A stretch of 64,000 nucleotides of DNA from Streptomyces sp. JHA26 (lineage in GTDB: Bacteria; Actinomycetota; Actinomycetes; Streptomycetales; Streptomycetaceae): NCBI RefSeq assembly GCF_002005565.1, contig NZ_BDJC01000027.1:1-64000 (forward strand), read 5' to 3'. Both the position numbers and the translations under genes were made by a program. This document shows, in pieces, positions 1-8,447 of the stretch (positions are counted from its first letter, which is position 1; every line of letters begins with the position of its first letter). The notes beneath the pieces were generated by a model. The model made no database searches and was not told the origin of the DNA. It saw nothing but the letters and a program-made list of their open reading frames with translations.

Positions 1-1
1 C

Positions 2-538
2 CCGCTCGACGCCGCCGGCGCCCGGAGCCCGCTGCCCGTGGCGCCCCTGACCCCGCCCCCGGCGGCCCCGCACCTTCCGCTCGACCGCGCCGCGGCCCCG
101 ACGACGAACCCGGCGACGACCCCGGGCACCGCACCGGCGCGCACGGTGCAGCGCGCTCCCGGTCGCACGGTCGGCGCCCTCGCCGCGGCGGCGTCGGCCA
201 CCGTCGCCGCCACCATGGAGCAGTTCCGCACGCCCTCGTCCCGGCAGTCACAGGCGGGCTCCCCGCCACCGCCCTCCGAGCCGCCCCCGCCGTACGACGC
301 GACCGCGGCCGCGGCACCGGGCGGCGGCCGCCCGCTCTCCGCGTCGGCGCATCCGCAGGCGGACCCGCCCCCCGCGTACACGGCGGTCCCCGAGGGCGGG
401 TTCGACCCGCGCGAGCTCACCGACTTCCAGCTCGACGAGCTGGTGCACCGGATCATCGGCCGCGTCACCCGCCTGGTCCGCACCGAACTGCGCATGGACC
501 GCGAGCGGATCGGCAGACTCCGCGATCCCCGCGCCTGA
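2..538 (+). CDS. CIS-cluster proline-rich protein, 5'-truncated by window edge
   Basis: The reading frame is open from base 2 with no clear ribosome site before the first GTG at 38, so this is probably the 3' end of a longer gene. Almost all of it is low-complexity Pro/Ala/Gly/Thr-rich sequence. Only the last 45 or so residues look folded: a predicted amphipathic helix with FDPRELTDFQLDELVHRI followed by a basic stretch. It lies about 50 bp upstream of the tube-protein gene on the same strand, so I infer it is part of the contractile injection system operon. The pattern of a disordered body and a short conserved helical tail would suit an adaptor or baseplate-associated protein. I do not recognise a named family. 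Confidence 0.6.
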   Translation, partial: PLDAAGARSPLPVAPLTPPPAAPHLPLDRAAAPTTNPATTPGTAPARTVQRAPGRTVGALAAAASATVAATMEQFRTPSSRQSQAGSPPPPSEPPPPYDATAAAAPGGGRPLSASAHPQADPPPAYTAVPEGGFDPRELTDFQLDELVHRIIGRVTRLVRTELRMDRERIGRLRDPRA

Positions 539-588
539 CCGGCGCCCCCTCGCGCTCCCACGGCTCACCCGACAGAAAGGCCACCCCG

Positions 589-1011
589 ATGCCCCGCCAG
601 GACCCGGGCTCCACGATCTGGTTCACCCTCACCATCGACGGCGAGAGCCTCGGTTACTTCAACGGGTGCGAAGGCCTGTCGTCCCAGGTGGAGATCGAAC
701 AGCGCCAGGAGGGCGGCAACAACGGGTTCGTCTGGCAGCTGCCGACCCGCGTCACCTTCTCCACCATCCGGCTGACCCGCCCCCTCACCCCGGACACGGC
801 CAAGGTCGCCAAGTGGATCTCCTCCGTCCAGACCGGGATCAAGCGGCCCACCGCGCAGATCTCGGCGCTGCGCGCGGACGGCTCGCTGGTCGCCCGCTGG
901 GGGCTGATCGAGGTCCTGCCCGTCAGCTGGCAGGGCCCCAGCCTCGACCCCGCGAACCCGGCCGTGGCCACGGAGGTCCTGGAGATCGCCCACCACGGAT
1001 TCACGGACTGA
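589..1011 (+). CDS. Phage-tail tube-like protein (T4 gp19 family) of a contractile injection system
   Basis: At 140 residues it is the usual size for gp19/Hcp-type tail tube proteins. It begins with the family-like pattern of a short strand, FTLTIDGESLGYFNGCEGLSSQ, then alternating strands and a central LTRPLTPDTAKVAKWI helix, and ends in a strand pair with VTVLEIAHHG-like character. In extracellular and cytoplasmic CIS the tube proteins stack inside the sheath, and minor variants join tube to baseplate. Because it directly precedes the LysM baseplate and spike genes, this copy is more likely the tube-initiator type (Afp5-like) than the bulk tube. An AGAAAGG-type ribosome site lies about 12 bases before the ATG. 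Confidence 0.85.
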   Translation: MPRQDPGSTIWFTLTIDGESLGYFNGCEGLSSQVEIEQRQEGGNNGFVWQLPTRVTFSTIRLTRPLTPDTAKVAKWISSVQTGIKRPTAQISALRADGSLVARWGLIEVLPVSWQGPSLDPANPAVATEVLEIAHHGFTD

Positions 1012-1040
1012 CGGCGCCGCGGAAACAGAGAGGAAGACCC

Positions 1041-1760
1041 ATGGCCCAGAGCAGGGGCGCCGGCAAGAGCCTCGTACGCGCCAGCCTCGCCATCCACGAA
1101 CCGCCCACCGGCACGACCACCACGCCCGGCGCGCTGATGCGGACGTTCGGCTTCGAGTTCAACCCGGCCCAGCTGACCCTCACCCAGCGCGCCCAGTGGA
1201 AGGCGACGCCGACCATGGCCGTGCGGGACGGCTCCACACCGGAGTTCATGGGCGCCGACCCGCGGGAGATGACCCTGGAGATCTTCCTGGACTCCTCCAC
1301 CAAGCCCAACGGCAACACCGTGATGAAGAAGGTCGAGTCCCTGCTGCTCTGCTGCGAGGTGACCGCCAAGAGCATCGGCGCCAAGCAGCCGTCGCCGCCC
1401 TGGGTGGTCTTCGAGTGGGGTTCGTTCTCCACGGCGCGGTTCACCGCGTACGTCTCGTCCGTCGAGGCGCGCTACACCCTCTTCGGCACCACCGGTGTCC
1501 CCATCCGCGCCACCTGCCAGGTGTCCCTGGTGGAGATCCCCGGCCCGACCCAGGGACAGAACCCGACCTCCGGCGCGCTCACCGCCCAGCGCGTGCACCG
1601 GGTCGTCGCGGGGGACTCGCTCCAGTCGCTGGCCTGGAGCGAGTACGGCAGTGCGCACGCGTGGCGGGCGATCGCCGAGGCCAACGGCATCGACGACCCG
1701 TCCCACCTGCCGCCCGGCACCGAACTCGTGCTGCCCGCCGCCGAGGAGGTGCCCCACTGA
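1041..1760 (+). CDS. CIS baseplate protein with C-terminal LysM domain (Afp7/gp53-like)
   Basis: This 239-residue protein starts at the ATG at 1041, preceded by GAGAGGAAG. Residues 1-180 match the baseplate hub-connecting part of LysM-containing CIS proteins, with FEFNPAQLTLTQRAQW and an EMTLEIFLDS strand region. Residues about 184-236 are a LysM module (HRVVAGDSLQSLAWSEYG, then IAEANGIDDPSHLPPGTELVLP). In CIS and phage the LysM-bearing gp53 homologue clamps the baseplate hub. Its stop overlaps the spike gene start by one base (TGATG), showing translational coupling. The family and the gene order (tube, LysM, spike, gp25, J) agree with Afp-type systems. Confidence 0.87.
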   Translation: MAQSRGAGKSLVRASLAIHEPPTGTTTTPGALMRTFGFEFNPAQLTLTQRAQWKATPTMAVRDGSTPEFMGADPREMTLEIFLDSSTKPNGNTVMKKVESLLLCCEVTAKSIGAKQPSPPWVVFEWGSFSTARFTAYVSSVEARYTLFGTTGVPIRATCQVSLVEIPGPTQGQNPTSGALTAQRVHRVVAGDSLQSLAWSEYGSAHAWRAIAEANGIDDPSHLPPGTELVLPAAEEVPH

Positions 1761-3682
1761 TGGTCCGGCACGCGTTCTCCAGCATCGTCGAGGTCAGGAT
1801 CGGCGGGGCGAAGCTGCCCGCCGACATCGCCCCGATGCTCGTGGAGGGTTGGGTCGACCAGGGCGTCGGCGTGCCCGCGGCGTTCCGCCTCACCTTCCGC
1901 GACCCCTACCGTCTGGTCCTCGGCAAGCTGAACGTGCAGTTCGGCACCGGGATCGTCATCACCCCGGTGGCCGACGGACAGGGCGTCGGCAACCCCCTGC
2001 TGACCGGCGAGGTCACCGGCCTGGAGGCCGACTACGACGGCACCGGCAGCTTCACCGTCATCCGCGGTTACGACTACGGGCACCGCATGATGCGCCAGCG
2101 CCGCGTGGCCGCGTACCGCAACCAGAAGGCCTCCGACATCGCCCGCAAGCTCGCCGCCATGGACGGCGTGCCCATCGGCCGCATCCAGCCGACGAAGGGC
2201 ATGTACGGGTTCATCAGCCAGTCCAACGTCACCGACTGGGACTTCCTCTCCCGGCTCGCCGACGAGAACAACATGGTGATGTCCCTGGACGCCCGGGGGA
2301 AGTTCCGGTTCGTCACGCCGACCCCGTCGGCCGGCGCGCCCTCCCCGCAGACGGACGGCGACAAGAGCGCCTTCGTGCTCCAGGCCGGCCACGACATCCT
2401 GCGGCTGCGGGCCGCCGTCACCGCCGCCGACCAGGTCGGCAAGGTCGAGTCGCGCGGCTGGAACGTCACCACCAAGAAGAAGATCACCGAGATCGCGCCC
2501 GCCACCACCGACCCGGGCATCAGCATCGGCTCGACGCCCGGGGAGGCCGCCGGAAAGTTCAAGGCCGCCAAGCTCGTCGAGACCGCCACCCCCTACGACC
2601 GGCAGGACGAGGTCCAGCACGCCGCCAAGGCCCTCGCCGCCGACATCACCTCCTCCTTCGCCGAACTCGAGGTCGCCGTCTACGGCAACCCGGACCTGCG
2701 GCCCGGCGTCCCCGTGGCCCTCTCCGACGTCGGCAGGCCCTTCGAGGGCAAGTACACCGTCACCTCGGTGCGCCACGTCTTCGGCGACGGCAAGCACTAC
2801 GAGTCCTGGATCACGGTCAGCGGCCGCCAGTGGCGCTCCCTGTACGGCCTCGCCTCGGGCGGCAGCGGCGGCGTGGACACCGCGAGCGCCGCCCGGCTGC
2901 CCAGTGTCGCCAACGCCATCGTCACCGACGTCCAGGACCCGCTCAAACAGGGCAGGGTCAAGCTCCAGTTCCCCTGGCTCGACGACACCTACGTCAGTGA
3001 CTGGGCGCGCAGCGTGCAGCTCGGCGGCGTCGGGGGCGGCGGCGTCTTCCCCATGGACGTCGGCGACGAGGTGCTGGTCGCCTTCGACCGGGGGGCGCTG
3101 GACCACCCGTTCGTGATCGGCGGCCTCTACAACGGCCGGGACCTGCCGACGAAGGTCGCCGACGTGCCCCTGCACGACGGTCTGAAGAAGCAGGCCACCC
3201 GGCACACCCTGTCCGACCGCCAGGGCAACCGCGTCGACCTGCTCAGTCAGCGCACCGGCGGACGCAAGCAGGGCGTCCGGATCGCCAGCGGGAACGACAA
3301 GCTGACGATCAACCTGGACCGCACCCGGACCGAGATCACCGTCGACAGCAAGGGCTCGGTCAGCATCACCGGCAGCCGCTCGGTGTCGGTGGAGGCGGGC
3401 ACCAGCCTCACGCTGCGCGGACGCCGGTCGGTGACGATCGACAGCGGCGGCCCGCTCACCCTCAAGGGCAAGGGCCTCGTCGGCCTCACGTCGCTGGCCG
3501 GGGCCGTCAACGTCAACGCGATGGGCGGCGCCATGAACCTGTCGTCGACCGGCATGACGTCGATCAACGCCGTCGGCATGGTCTCGGTCAACTCCGTGGC
3601 CAACGTGAACATCAAGGCCGTCAAGGTCGACCTCTTCGGCGCCGTGTTCGTCAACACCATCAAGTACCCCCTCCCGGCATGA
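1760..3682 (+). CDS. VgrG-like spike/hub protein of the contractile injection system
   Basis: This 640-residue protein is the central spike of the baseplate. Residues about 1-370 form the gpD/gp27-like hub ring, including FRLTFRDPYRLVLGKLNVQFG and the SDWARS-type elements before the OB fold. Residues about 380-460 form a gp5-type OB domain (VTDVQDPLKQGRVKLQFPW, then GDEVLVAFDRGALDHPFVIGG). From about residue 497 the chain becomes a repetitive triangular beta-helix rich in S/V/N/G that ends at KYPLPA without an obvious effector extension. The start is the ATG at 1760, which overlaps the LysM gene stop. The hub carries the tip and usually determines cargo docking. No PAAR tip protein gene follows in this window. 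Confidence 0.9.
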   Translation: MVRHAFSSIVEVRIGGAKLPADIAPMLVEGWVDQGVGVPAAFRLTFRDPYRLVLGKLNVQFGTGIVITPVADGQGVGNPLLTGEVTGLEADYDGTGSFTVIRGYDYGHRMMRQRRVAAYRNQKASDIARKLAAMDGVPIGRIQPTKGMYGFISQSNVTDWDFLSRLADENNMVMSLDARGKFRFVTPTPSAGAPSPQTDGDKSAFVLQAGHDILRLRAAVTAADQVGKVESRGWNVTTKKKITEIAPATTDPGISIGSTPGEAAGKFKAAKLVETATPYDRQDEVQHAAKALAADITSSFAELEVAVYGNPDLRPGVPVALSDVGRPFEGKYTVTSVRHVFGDGKHYESWITVSGRQWRSLYGLASGGSGGVDTASAARLPSVANAIVTDVQDPLKQGRVKLQFPWLDDTYVSDWARSVQLGGVGGGGVFPMDVGDEVLVAFDRGALDHPFVIGGLYNGRDLPTKVADVPLHDGLKKQATRHTLSDRQGNRVDLLSQRTGGRKQGVRIASGNDKLTINLDRTRTEITVDSKGSVSITGSRSVSVEAGTSLTLRGRRSVTIDSGGPLTLKGKGLVGLTSLAGAVNVNAMGGAMNLSSTGMTSINAVGMVSVNSVANVNIKAVKVDLFGAVFVNTIKYPLPA

Positions 3683-3762
3683 GCGGACGCCCGCAGCGGC
3701 CCACCGGGCCCGCCGGACCCACCGGAACAGGAACAGGAACAGGAAGGCAGGTGGCTCCCTGA
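3679..3762 (+). CDS. Putative 27-residue coupling ORF between spike and gp25 genes
   Basis: A 28-codon ORF fits exactly into the 79-base gap between the spike and gp25-like genes. Its ATG overlaps the spike stop (ATGA at 3679-3682) and its TGA overlaps the gp25 start (TGATG at 3760-3764). The predicted peptide is Gly/Pro/Thr-rich, contains (GT)n, and has no recognisable domain. Bases 3726-3747 form a short GGAACA tandem repeat. Two readings are possible: a translated spacer that carries ribosomes across the gap, or a vestige of a deleted gene such as a tip protein. Because start and stop overlaps are typical of this operon, I favour real translation, but there is no direct support. Confidence 0.4.
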   Translation: MSGRPQRPTGPAGPTGTGTGTGRQVAP

Positions 3763-4223
3763 TGGCCGAACAGTTCGTCGGCTCCGGCTGGGCGTTCCCC
3801 ATGCGCATCGGACCCACCGGCGGCATCGCCCTGGTCAGCGGCGAGCGGGAGGTCGAGGAGGCCATCCGGCTCGTCCTCGCCACCGCGCCCGGCGAACGGC
3901 CGATGCGCCCCGAGTTCGGCTGCGCCATCCACGACCTCGTCTTCGCCCCGGTCAACGAGCAGACCGCCGGGCGCATCCAGCACGAGGTCCACGTCAGCCT
4001 GGACCGCTGGGAGCCCCGCATCGAGGTGCACGACGTCGACGTCACCACCGGCACCGAACAGGGCGTCCTCTACATCGACGTCCGCTACTCGATCCGCGGC
4101 ACCAACAACCCGCGCAGCCTCGTCTTCCCGTTCTACGTCATCCCCTCCCACGACGAGCCGGACCTCCCCGACGGTCCGGCCGGCCCCGCCGGCCTCCCGG
4201 GCTCTCCCGAAAGCGACCACTGA
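3762..4223 (+). CDS. gp25/GPW-family baseplate wedge protein of the CIS
   Basis: The 153-residue protein has the gp25-like lysozyme-fold core: FPMRIGPTGGIALVSGEREVEEAIRLVLATAPGERPMRPEFGC at residues 8-50, with the family's EE-IR-ILxTxPGER-MRPxFG signature. This is followed by a helix with RIQHEVHVSLDRWEPRI and strands. In phage T4 and CIS, gp25 nucleates sheath assembly on the baseplate. The C-terminal 15 residues are a Pro/Gly-rich tail. It overlaps the following J-like gene by one base (TGATG at 4221-4225). No PAAR gene sits between the two, unlike the Afp order I remember. Confidence 0.92.
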   Translation: MAEQFVGSGWAFPMRIGPTGGIALVSGEREVEEAIRLVLATAPGERPMRPEFGCAIHDLVFAPVNEQTAGRIQHEVHVSLDRWEPRIEVHDVDVTTGTEQGVLYIDVRYSIRGTNNPRSLVFPFYVIPSHDEPDLPDGPAGPAGLPGSPESDH

Positions 4224-6181
4224 TGTCCCTGCCCTCCCCCAACCTCGACGACCGCCGCTTCCAGCAGTTCGTCGACGACGCCAAGCGCTACATCCAGCAG
4301 CGCGCCCCGGAGTGGACCGACCACAACGTCTCCGACCCCGGCGTCACCCTCGTCGAGACGGTCGCCCACATGGCCGACCAGATCGTCTACCGCCTCAACC
4401 GGGTCCCGGAGAAGAACCACCTCGCCTTCCTCGACCTGGTCGGCATCACCCTCTTCCCGCCCTCCGCCGCCCGCACGGACGTCACCTTCTGGCTGTCCGC
4501 GCCGCAGGAGGACGCGATCCTGGTCCCGGCCGGCACCGAGGTCGCCACCCTGCGGACCGAGCGCGACGACGCCGTCGTCTTCGCCACCGAACAGGACCTG
4601 ACCGTCGTGTCGTGCGCGCTCGGCCGCCTCGTGGTGCAGCACCGCGGCGAGCCCGTCGCGGACCGCACCACGGACCTCGCCGAGGGCAAGGACCTCCTGT
4701 GCTTCGCCGAGGCCCCGAATCCCGGTGACTGCATGCTCATCGGCCTCACCGCCGCCGTCCCCGACTGCGCCCTCGCCCTCGAACTCGACAGCCGCGTCGA
4801 CGGCGTCGGCGTCGACCCCCGTCAGCCGCCCCTCGCCTGGGAGGCCTGGACCGAGGACGGCTGGCAGCCCTGCGAGGTCGACCGCGACGGCACCGGCGGC
4901 CTCAACCGCCCCGGCGACGTCGTGCTCCACGTCCCCGGCGGCCACGTCCTCTCCCGCAACGGCGGCCACGAGGCGGGCTGGATCCGCTGCCGGGTCACCG
5001 ACCCGCGGCCCGGCCAGCCCTTCTACACCACCTCCCCCACCATCCGCTCCGTCGAGGCGTACACCATCGGCGGCACCACCCGCGCCGTCCACGCCGAGAC
5101 CGTCCACGACGAGGCGCTCGGCGAGTCCACCGGCCTGCCCGGCCAGCGACTGCGCCTCGCCCACGCCCCCGTCGTCGCCGACGACCCGCCGCTCCTCCTG
5201 CAGACCGCCGCCGACGCCGGCTGGCAGGACTGGCAGGTCGTCCCGCACTTCGCGGCCTCCCGCCCCGACGACCACCACATCACCCTCGACGCCGCCACCG
5301 GCGAGATCGCCTTCGGCCCCGCCGTCCGCCAACCCGACGGCACCCTGCGCCAGTACGGCACCGTCCCGCCCAAGGGCGCCGTCGTCCGCGCCCGCCGCTA
5401 CCGCACCGGCGGGGGCAGGGCCGGCAACGTGGCGCGCGGCGCGGTACAGGTGCTGCGCACCTCCATCCCGTACGTCTCCGAGGTCGTCAACCGCGAGGCC
5501 GCCCGCGGCGGCGTGGACGGCGAGACCGTCGAGGAGGCCAAGCTCCGCGCGCCGATCACGCTGCGCGCCCAGGAACGCGCCGTCACCCTGCGCGACTACG
5601 AGGAACTCGCCCGCCGCGCCGCCCCCGAGACCGCCCGCATCACCTGTCTGGAGGGCGAGGAGGGCGACCACGGGGCCTACGCGGTCCGCGTCCTGGTCGT
5701 CCCGCAGGCCGTCCCCGACCCGGGCGGGCGGCTCCGCTTCGAGCAACTCGTGCCCGGCGACGCCCTCCTGGCCCGCATCACCCGCCACCTCGACGAACGC
5801 CGCCTGATCGGCACCCGCCTCGCCGTCGGCCCGCCCTACTACCAGGGCGTCACCGTCGTCGCCACCGTCCACGCCTTCCGCGGCGTCGACACCGACCGCG
5901 TGCGCCGCCAGGCCCACGACGCCCTCTACCGCCACCTCGACCCGCTCACCGGCGGCGCCGACGGCAGGGGATGGCCCTTCGGCCGCCCCGTGCAGACCGG
6001 GGAGCTCTTCGCCGTGCTGCAGCGCGTCCCCGGCGTCGAACTCGTCGACGAGGTCGTCCTGCACCCCGCCGACCCCCTCACCGGCAAGCGCGGCGACCCC
6101 ACCGACCGCATCGACCTCCGGCCGTCCTCACTGGTCTTCTCCTTCGACCACCGCGTCCGCGTGATCGGAGACGGCTCGTGA
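4223..6181 (+). CDS. Baseplate J-like protein of the CIS (Afp11-like)
   Basis: At 652 residues this is the large wedge protein. Its N-terminus (LPSPNLDDRRFQQFVDDAKRYI, then EWTDHNVSDPGVTLVE) is the typical start of the CIS J-like family. The middle is beta-rich, and the part around residues 400-480 (GGRAGNVARGAVQVLRTSIPYVSEVVN, RREAARGG-type loop, then APITLRAQERAVTLRDYEELA) is the baseplate J core. The wedge forms the iris that triggers sheath contraction. Start and stop are both overlapped by neighbours (TGATG at 4221, GTGA at 6178), placing it in one translationally coupled operon with gp25 and the tail-I-like protein. Confidence 0.9.
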   Translation: MSLPSPNLDDRRFQQFVDDAKRYIQQRAPEWTDHNVSDPGVTLVETVAHMADQIVYRLNRVPEKNHLAFLDLVGITLFPPSAARTDVTFWLSAPQEDAILVPAGTEVATLRTERDDAVVFATEQDLTVVSCALGRLVVQHRGEPVADRTTDLAEGKDLLCFAEAPNPGDCMLIGLTAAVPDCALALELDSRVDGVGVDPRQPPLAWEAWTEDGWQPCEVDRDGTGGLNRPGDVVLHVPGGHVLSRNGGHEAGWIRCRVTDPRPGQPFYTTSPTIRSVEAYTIGGTTRAVHAETVHDEALGESTGLPGQRLRLAHAPVVADDPPLLLQTAADAGWQDWQVVPHFAASRPDDHHITLDAATGEIAFGPAVRQPDGTLRQYGTVPPKGAVVRARRYRTGGGRAGNVARGAVQVLRTSIPYVSEVVNREAARGGVDGETVEEAKLRAPITLRAQERAVTLRDYEELARRAAPETARITCLEGEEGDHGAYAVRVLVVPQAVPDPGGRLRFEQLVPGDALLARITRHLDERRLIGTRLAVGPPYYQGVTVVATVHAFRGVDTDRVRRQAHDALYRHLDPLTGGADGRGWPFGRPVQTGELFAVLQRVPGVELVDEVVLHPADPLTGKRGDPTDRIDLRPSSLVFSFDHRVRVIGDGS

Positions 6182-6750
6182 CCACCACGCCGTACCGGGG
6201 GTCCGTCGACGGGCTCGGCTCCTCGATGCCCATCGGCATGATGCTCCCGGCCGTCTTCGCCGACGACGACCTCGCCCAGCGCTTCGTCGGCGGCCTCGAC
6301 GACGTCCTCGCCCCCATCCTCAACGTCCTCGACTGCCTGGACGCCTACTTCGACCCGGCGCTCACCCCGGTCGACTTCGCCCAGTGGCTCGGCACCTGGG
6401 TCGGCGCCGAGACCGACGGCACCGAACCGGAACCCCGGCTGCGGGCCGCCGTCGCCGCGGCGGCCCGCCTGCACCGCGTACGCGGCACCCGGCAGGGCCT
6501 GGCCGAGGCCGTACGGCTCGCGTTCGGCGTCGAGCCGGAGATCACCGAGAGCGGCGGCGCCGCGTGGAACGCCCGGCCCCTCGGCCCGTTCCCCGGCGCC
6601 CCGCGCCCCCACCTGCACGTCGCCCTGCGGCTGCCCGACCCGTCCCCGGCCGACACCCACCGCCTGGACACCCTCGTCGCGGCGGCCCGCCCCGCCCACA
6701 TGCCCTACACCGTCGAAGTGACCGCCTCCGAAAGGACCCCGGAGAGATGA
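6178..6750 (+). CDS. Phage tail protein I-like baseplate component of the CIS
   Basis: The 190-residue product starts at a GTG at 6178 inside the J gene stop. It shows the tail-protein-I (P2 gpI) pattern: SSMPIGMMLPAVFADDDLAQRF near the N-terminus, a helical segment with LAPILNVLDCLDAYFDPALTPVDFAQWLGTWVG, then RLHRVRGTRQGLAEAVRLAFG and a short ferredoxin-like end (PHLHVALRLPDP). It completes the wedge complex with the J-like protein. The stop overlaps the next start (ATGA at 6747-6750). Confidence 0.88.
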   Translation: MTTTPYRGSVDGLGSSMPIGMMLPAVFADDDLAQRFVGGLDDVLAPILNVLDCLDAYFDPALTPVDFAQWLGTWVGAETDGTEPEPRLRAAVAAAARLHRVRGTRQGLAEAVRLAFGVEPEITESGGAAWNARPLGPFPGAPRPHLHVALRLPDPSPADTHRLDTLVAAARPAHMPYTVEVTASERTPER

Positions 6751-8381
6751 CCACGCAGAACTGCGCCGAGTGCGGAACGCGCGCGGAACCGGGCCAGTCC
6801 TTCTGCGACGGGTGCGGCGCCGTGCTCCGCTGGGAACAGGGCACGGCCCGCCCCGCCCGGCCCGCCACCTCCCCGTCCGACCAGGCCCCCGGCTGGGACG
6901 CCTTCGACCGCTCCGGCCCCGGCGGCACGGGCGTGGCCCCCGCCCGACCGGGCCTCCCGGACCGGACGCCCACCGGATCCGGACCGGACACCGGTGACAG
7001 TGACGGGAACGGGAACGGCCGGGGGAACGCGGCCCCCGTCCCCGCGCAGCGGGACGCCCACGACCCCGTGCCGGACCCGGGACCCGCCGACACCGCGGAG
7101 GTCCACGGCACCGCCGCGGGGTCCGCGGAAGCCGCCGACACCATGCGTGCCGCACGGGTGGCGAGGGCCGCGAGGGCCGCCAGGAACGCGCGGACGGCGG
7201 CAGGAGCCGCAGGGGCCACCACGGCCACCGCGTCCGCCGGCACCGCCCACACCGGCGGACCCGCCGGCCCGGCCACGCCCTCCGGCACCACCGGACCGAC
7301 CGACCCGGCCGCGCCCTTCGGAACCGACCGGCCCGACGCCGCCACCGACCCCGACGCCGACACCGCCCCCATGGCCCCCGTGGATCCCACGGCCCCCGCG
7401 GCCGCCCCCGACGCGGCGGACACCACCCCCGTGGCCCCCGGCCCCGGCCCCGGCGCCCCGAACGCGCTCAGCGACACCATGAACCACCGCGCGCGCTCCC
7501 TCCTCGTCCCCGTCGCCGACCCGGAGACCCCCGCTCCCGCCCCGCCGCCCTCCGTCGCCCCGGTGCTGCCCGGCCGCCCCGAAGCCGACCGGCCGCAGGT
7601 GCGCGCCCCCGGCCACCGGCCGGACGTCGCGGACGGCCCGCCCTGCCCGTGGTGCTCCACCCCCAACCGACCCGACCGCCACTACTGCGCGCGCTGCGCG
7701 ATGCCCCTGGCCGCCACCGGCGAGAACACGGCGGGACCGGCCCCGTGGTGGCGCCGCCTCTTCGGCGGCCGACGCCGCGAGACCCCCTGGGCGGGCGAGC
7801 GGCCCCGCCTGCGCCGCGTGTTCGACCGCATCGGCACCTGGATCACCCTCGCCGTCGTCGTCACCCTGGCGGTCCTCGGCTTCGTCTACGTCCCCGACGG
7901 CATCCAGGCCGCCCGCGACCACTTCGCCAAGCGCGCCCCGGTCTCCCCGGACCGGATCACGGCCTCCCGCTCGTACGCCGGGCACGCGCCGCAGCTCCTC
8001 CTCGACAAGCGCAGCAACACCTGGTGGGGCCCGGGCGTCGCGCAGTCCGGCCAGGGCCAGTGGATCGAGGTCAGCTTCGCCGAGCCCACCCGGCTGCTGG
8101 ACCTGATCATCACCCCCGGGGTCTCCACCCAGCCCGACAAGCTCACCGAGTCGGCTCTGCCGCACCGCATCAAGGCGACGGTCACCAGGAAGGACGGCAG
8201 CACCACGACCCGCGACCTCGTCCTGGACCAGGGCGCCGGCGGCCAGCGCCGTCCCTTCCGGGTCGGTGAGGTCACCAAGGTCCGCTTCACCCTCGAGTCG
8301 GCCCACGCGGCCTCCGACAACAAGCAGGTCGCCATCGCGGAGATCGAGTTCTTCGGCCCCTCCAGCGCGAACCGCACCTGA
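6747..8381 (+). CDS. CIS-linked membrane protein with two zinc ribbons and a C-terminal discoidin-like domain (CisA-like)
   Basis: This is the last gene of the CIS operon (544 residues). An N-terminal zinc ribbon uses Cys6, Cys9, Cys20 and Cys23. A roughly 260-residue disordered Pro/Ala/Thr/Asp-rich linker follows, then a second zinc ribbon (Cys300, Cys303, Cys314, Cys317). A basic stretch (WWRRLFGGRRRE) precedes one membrane helix near residues 365-383, and residues about 395-540 form a galactose-binding-like/NADase-type glycan-binding domain (ASRSYAGHAPQLLLDKRSNTWW, then QWIEVSFAEPTRLLDLIITPG). The topology predicts zinc ribbons in the cytosol and the sugar-binding-like domain outside. I recall a membrane protein called CisA in Streptomyces CIS clusters that links the particle to the membrane and cell death; this protein fits that description. 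Confidence 0.75.
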   Translation: MTTQNCAECGTRAEPGQSFCDGCGAVLRWEQGTARPARPATSPSDQAPGWDAFDRSGPGGTGVAPARPGLPDRTPTGSGPDTGDSDGNGNGRGNAAPVPAQRDAHDPVPDPGPADTAEVHGTAAGSAEAADTMRAARVARAARAARNARTAAGAAGATTATASAGTAHTGGPAGPATPSGTTGPTDPAAPFGTDRPDAATDPDADTAPMAPVDPTAPAAAPDAADTTPVAPGPGPGAPNALSDTMNHRARSLLVPVADPETPAPAPPPSVAPVLPGRPEADRPQVRAPGHRPDVADGPPCPWCSTPNRPDRHYCARCAMPLAATGENTAGPAPWWRRLFGGRRRETPWAGERPRLRRVFDRIGTWITLAVVVTLAVLGFVYVPDGIQAARDHFAKRAPVSPDRITASRSYAGHAPQLLLDKRSNTWWGPGVAQSGQGQWIEVSFAEPTRLLDLIITPGVSTQPDKLTESALPHRIKATVTRKDGSTTTRDLVLDQGAGGQRRPFRVGEVTKVRFTLESAHAASDNKQVAIAEIEFFGPSSANRT

Positions 8382-8396
8382 CCCGCCCCCTGCCGC

Positions 8397-8437
8397 ACCG
8401 AAGGCCCCGCCGTCCACTGGACGGCGGGGCCTTCGGT
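8397..8437 (+). terminator. Strong terminator hairpin after the CIS operon
   Basis: A perfect 19-bp inverted repeat with a 3-base loop (8397-8415 and 8419-8437) begins 15 bases after the CIS operon stop codon and ends in CTT. The symmetry would also stop transcripts coming from the tRNA gene on the opposite strand. Confidence 0.85.
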
Positions 8438-8447
8438 CTTCCCTCCG

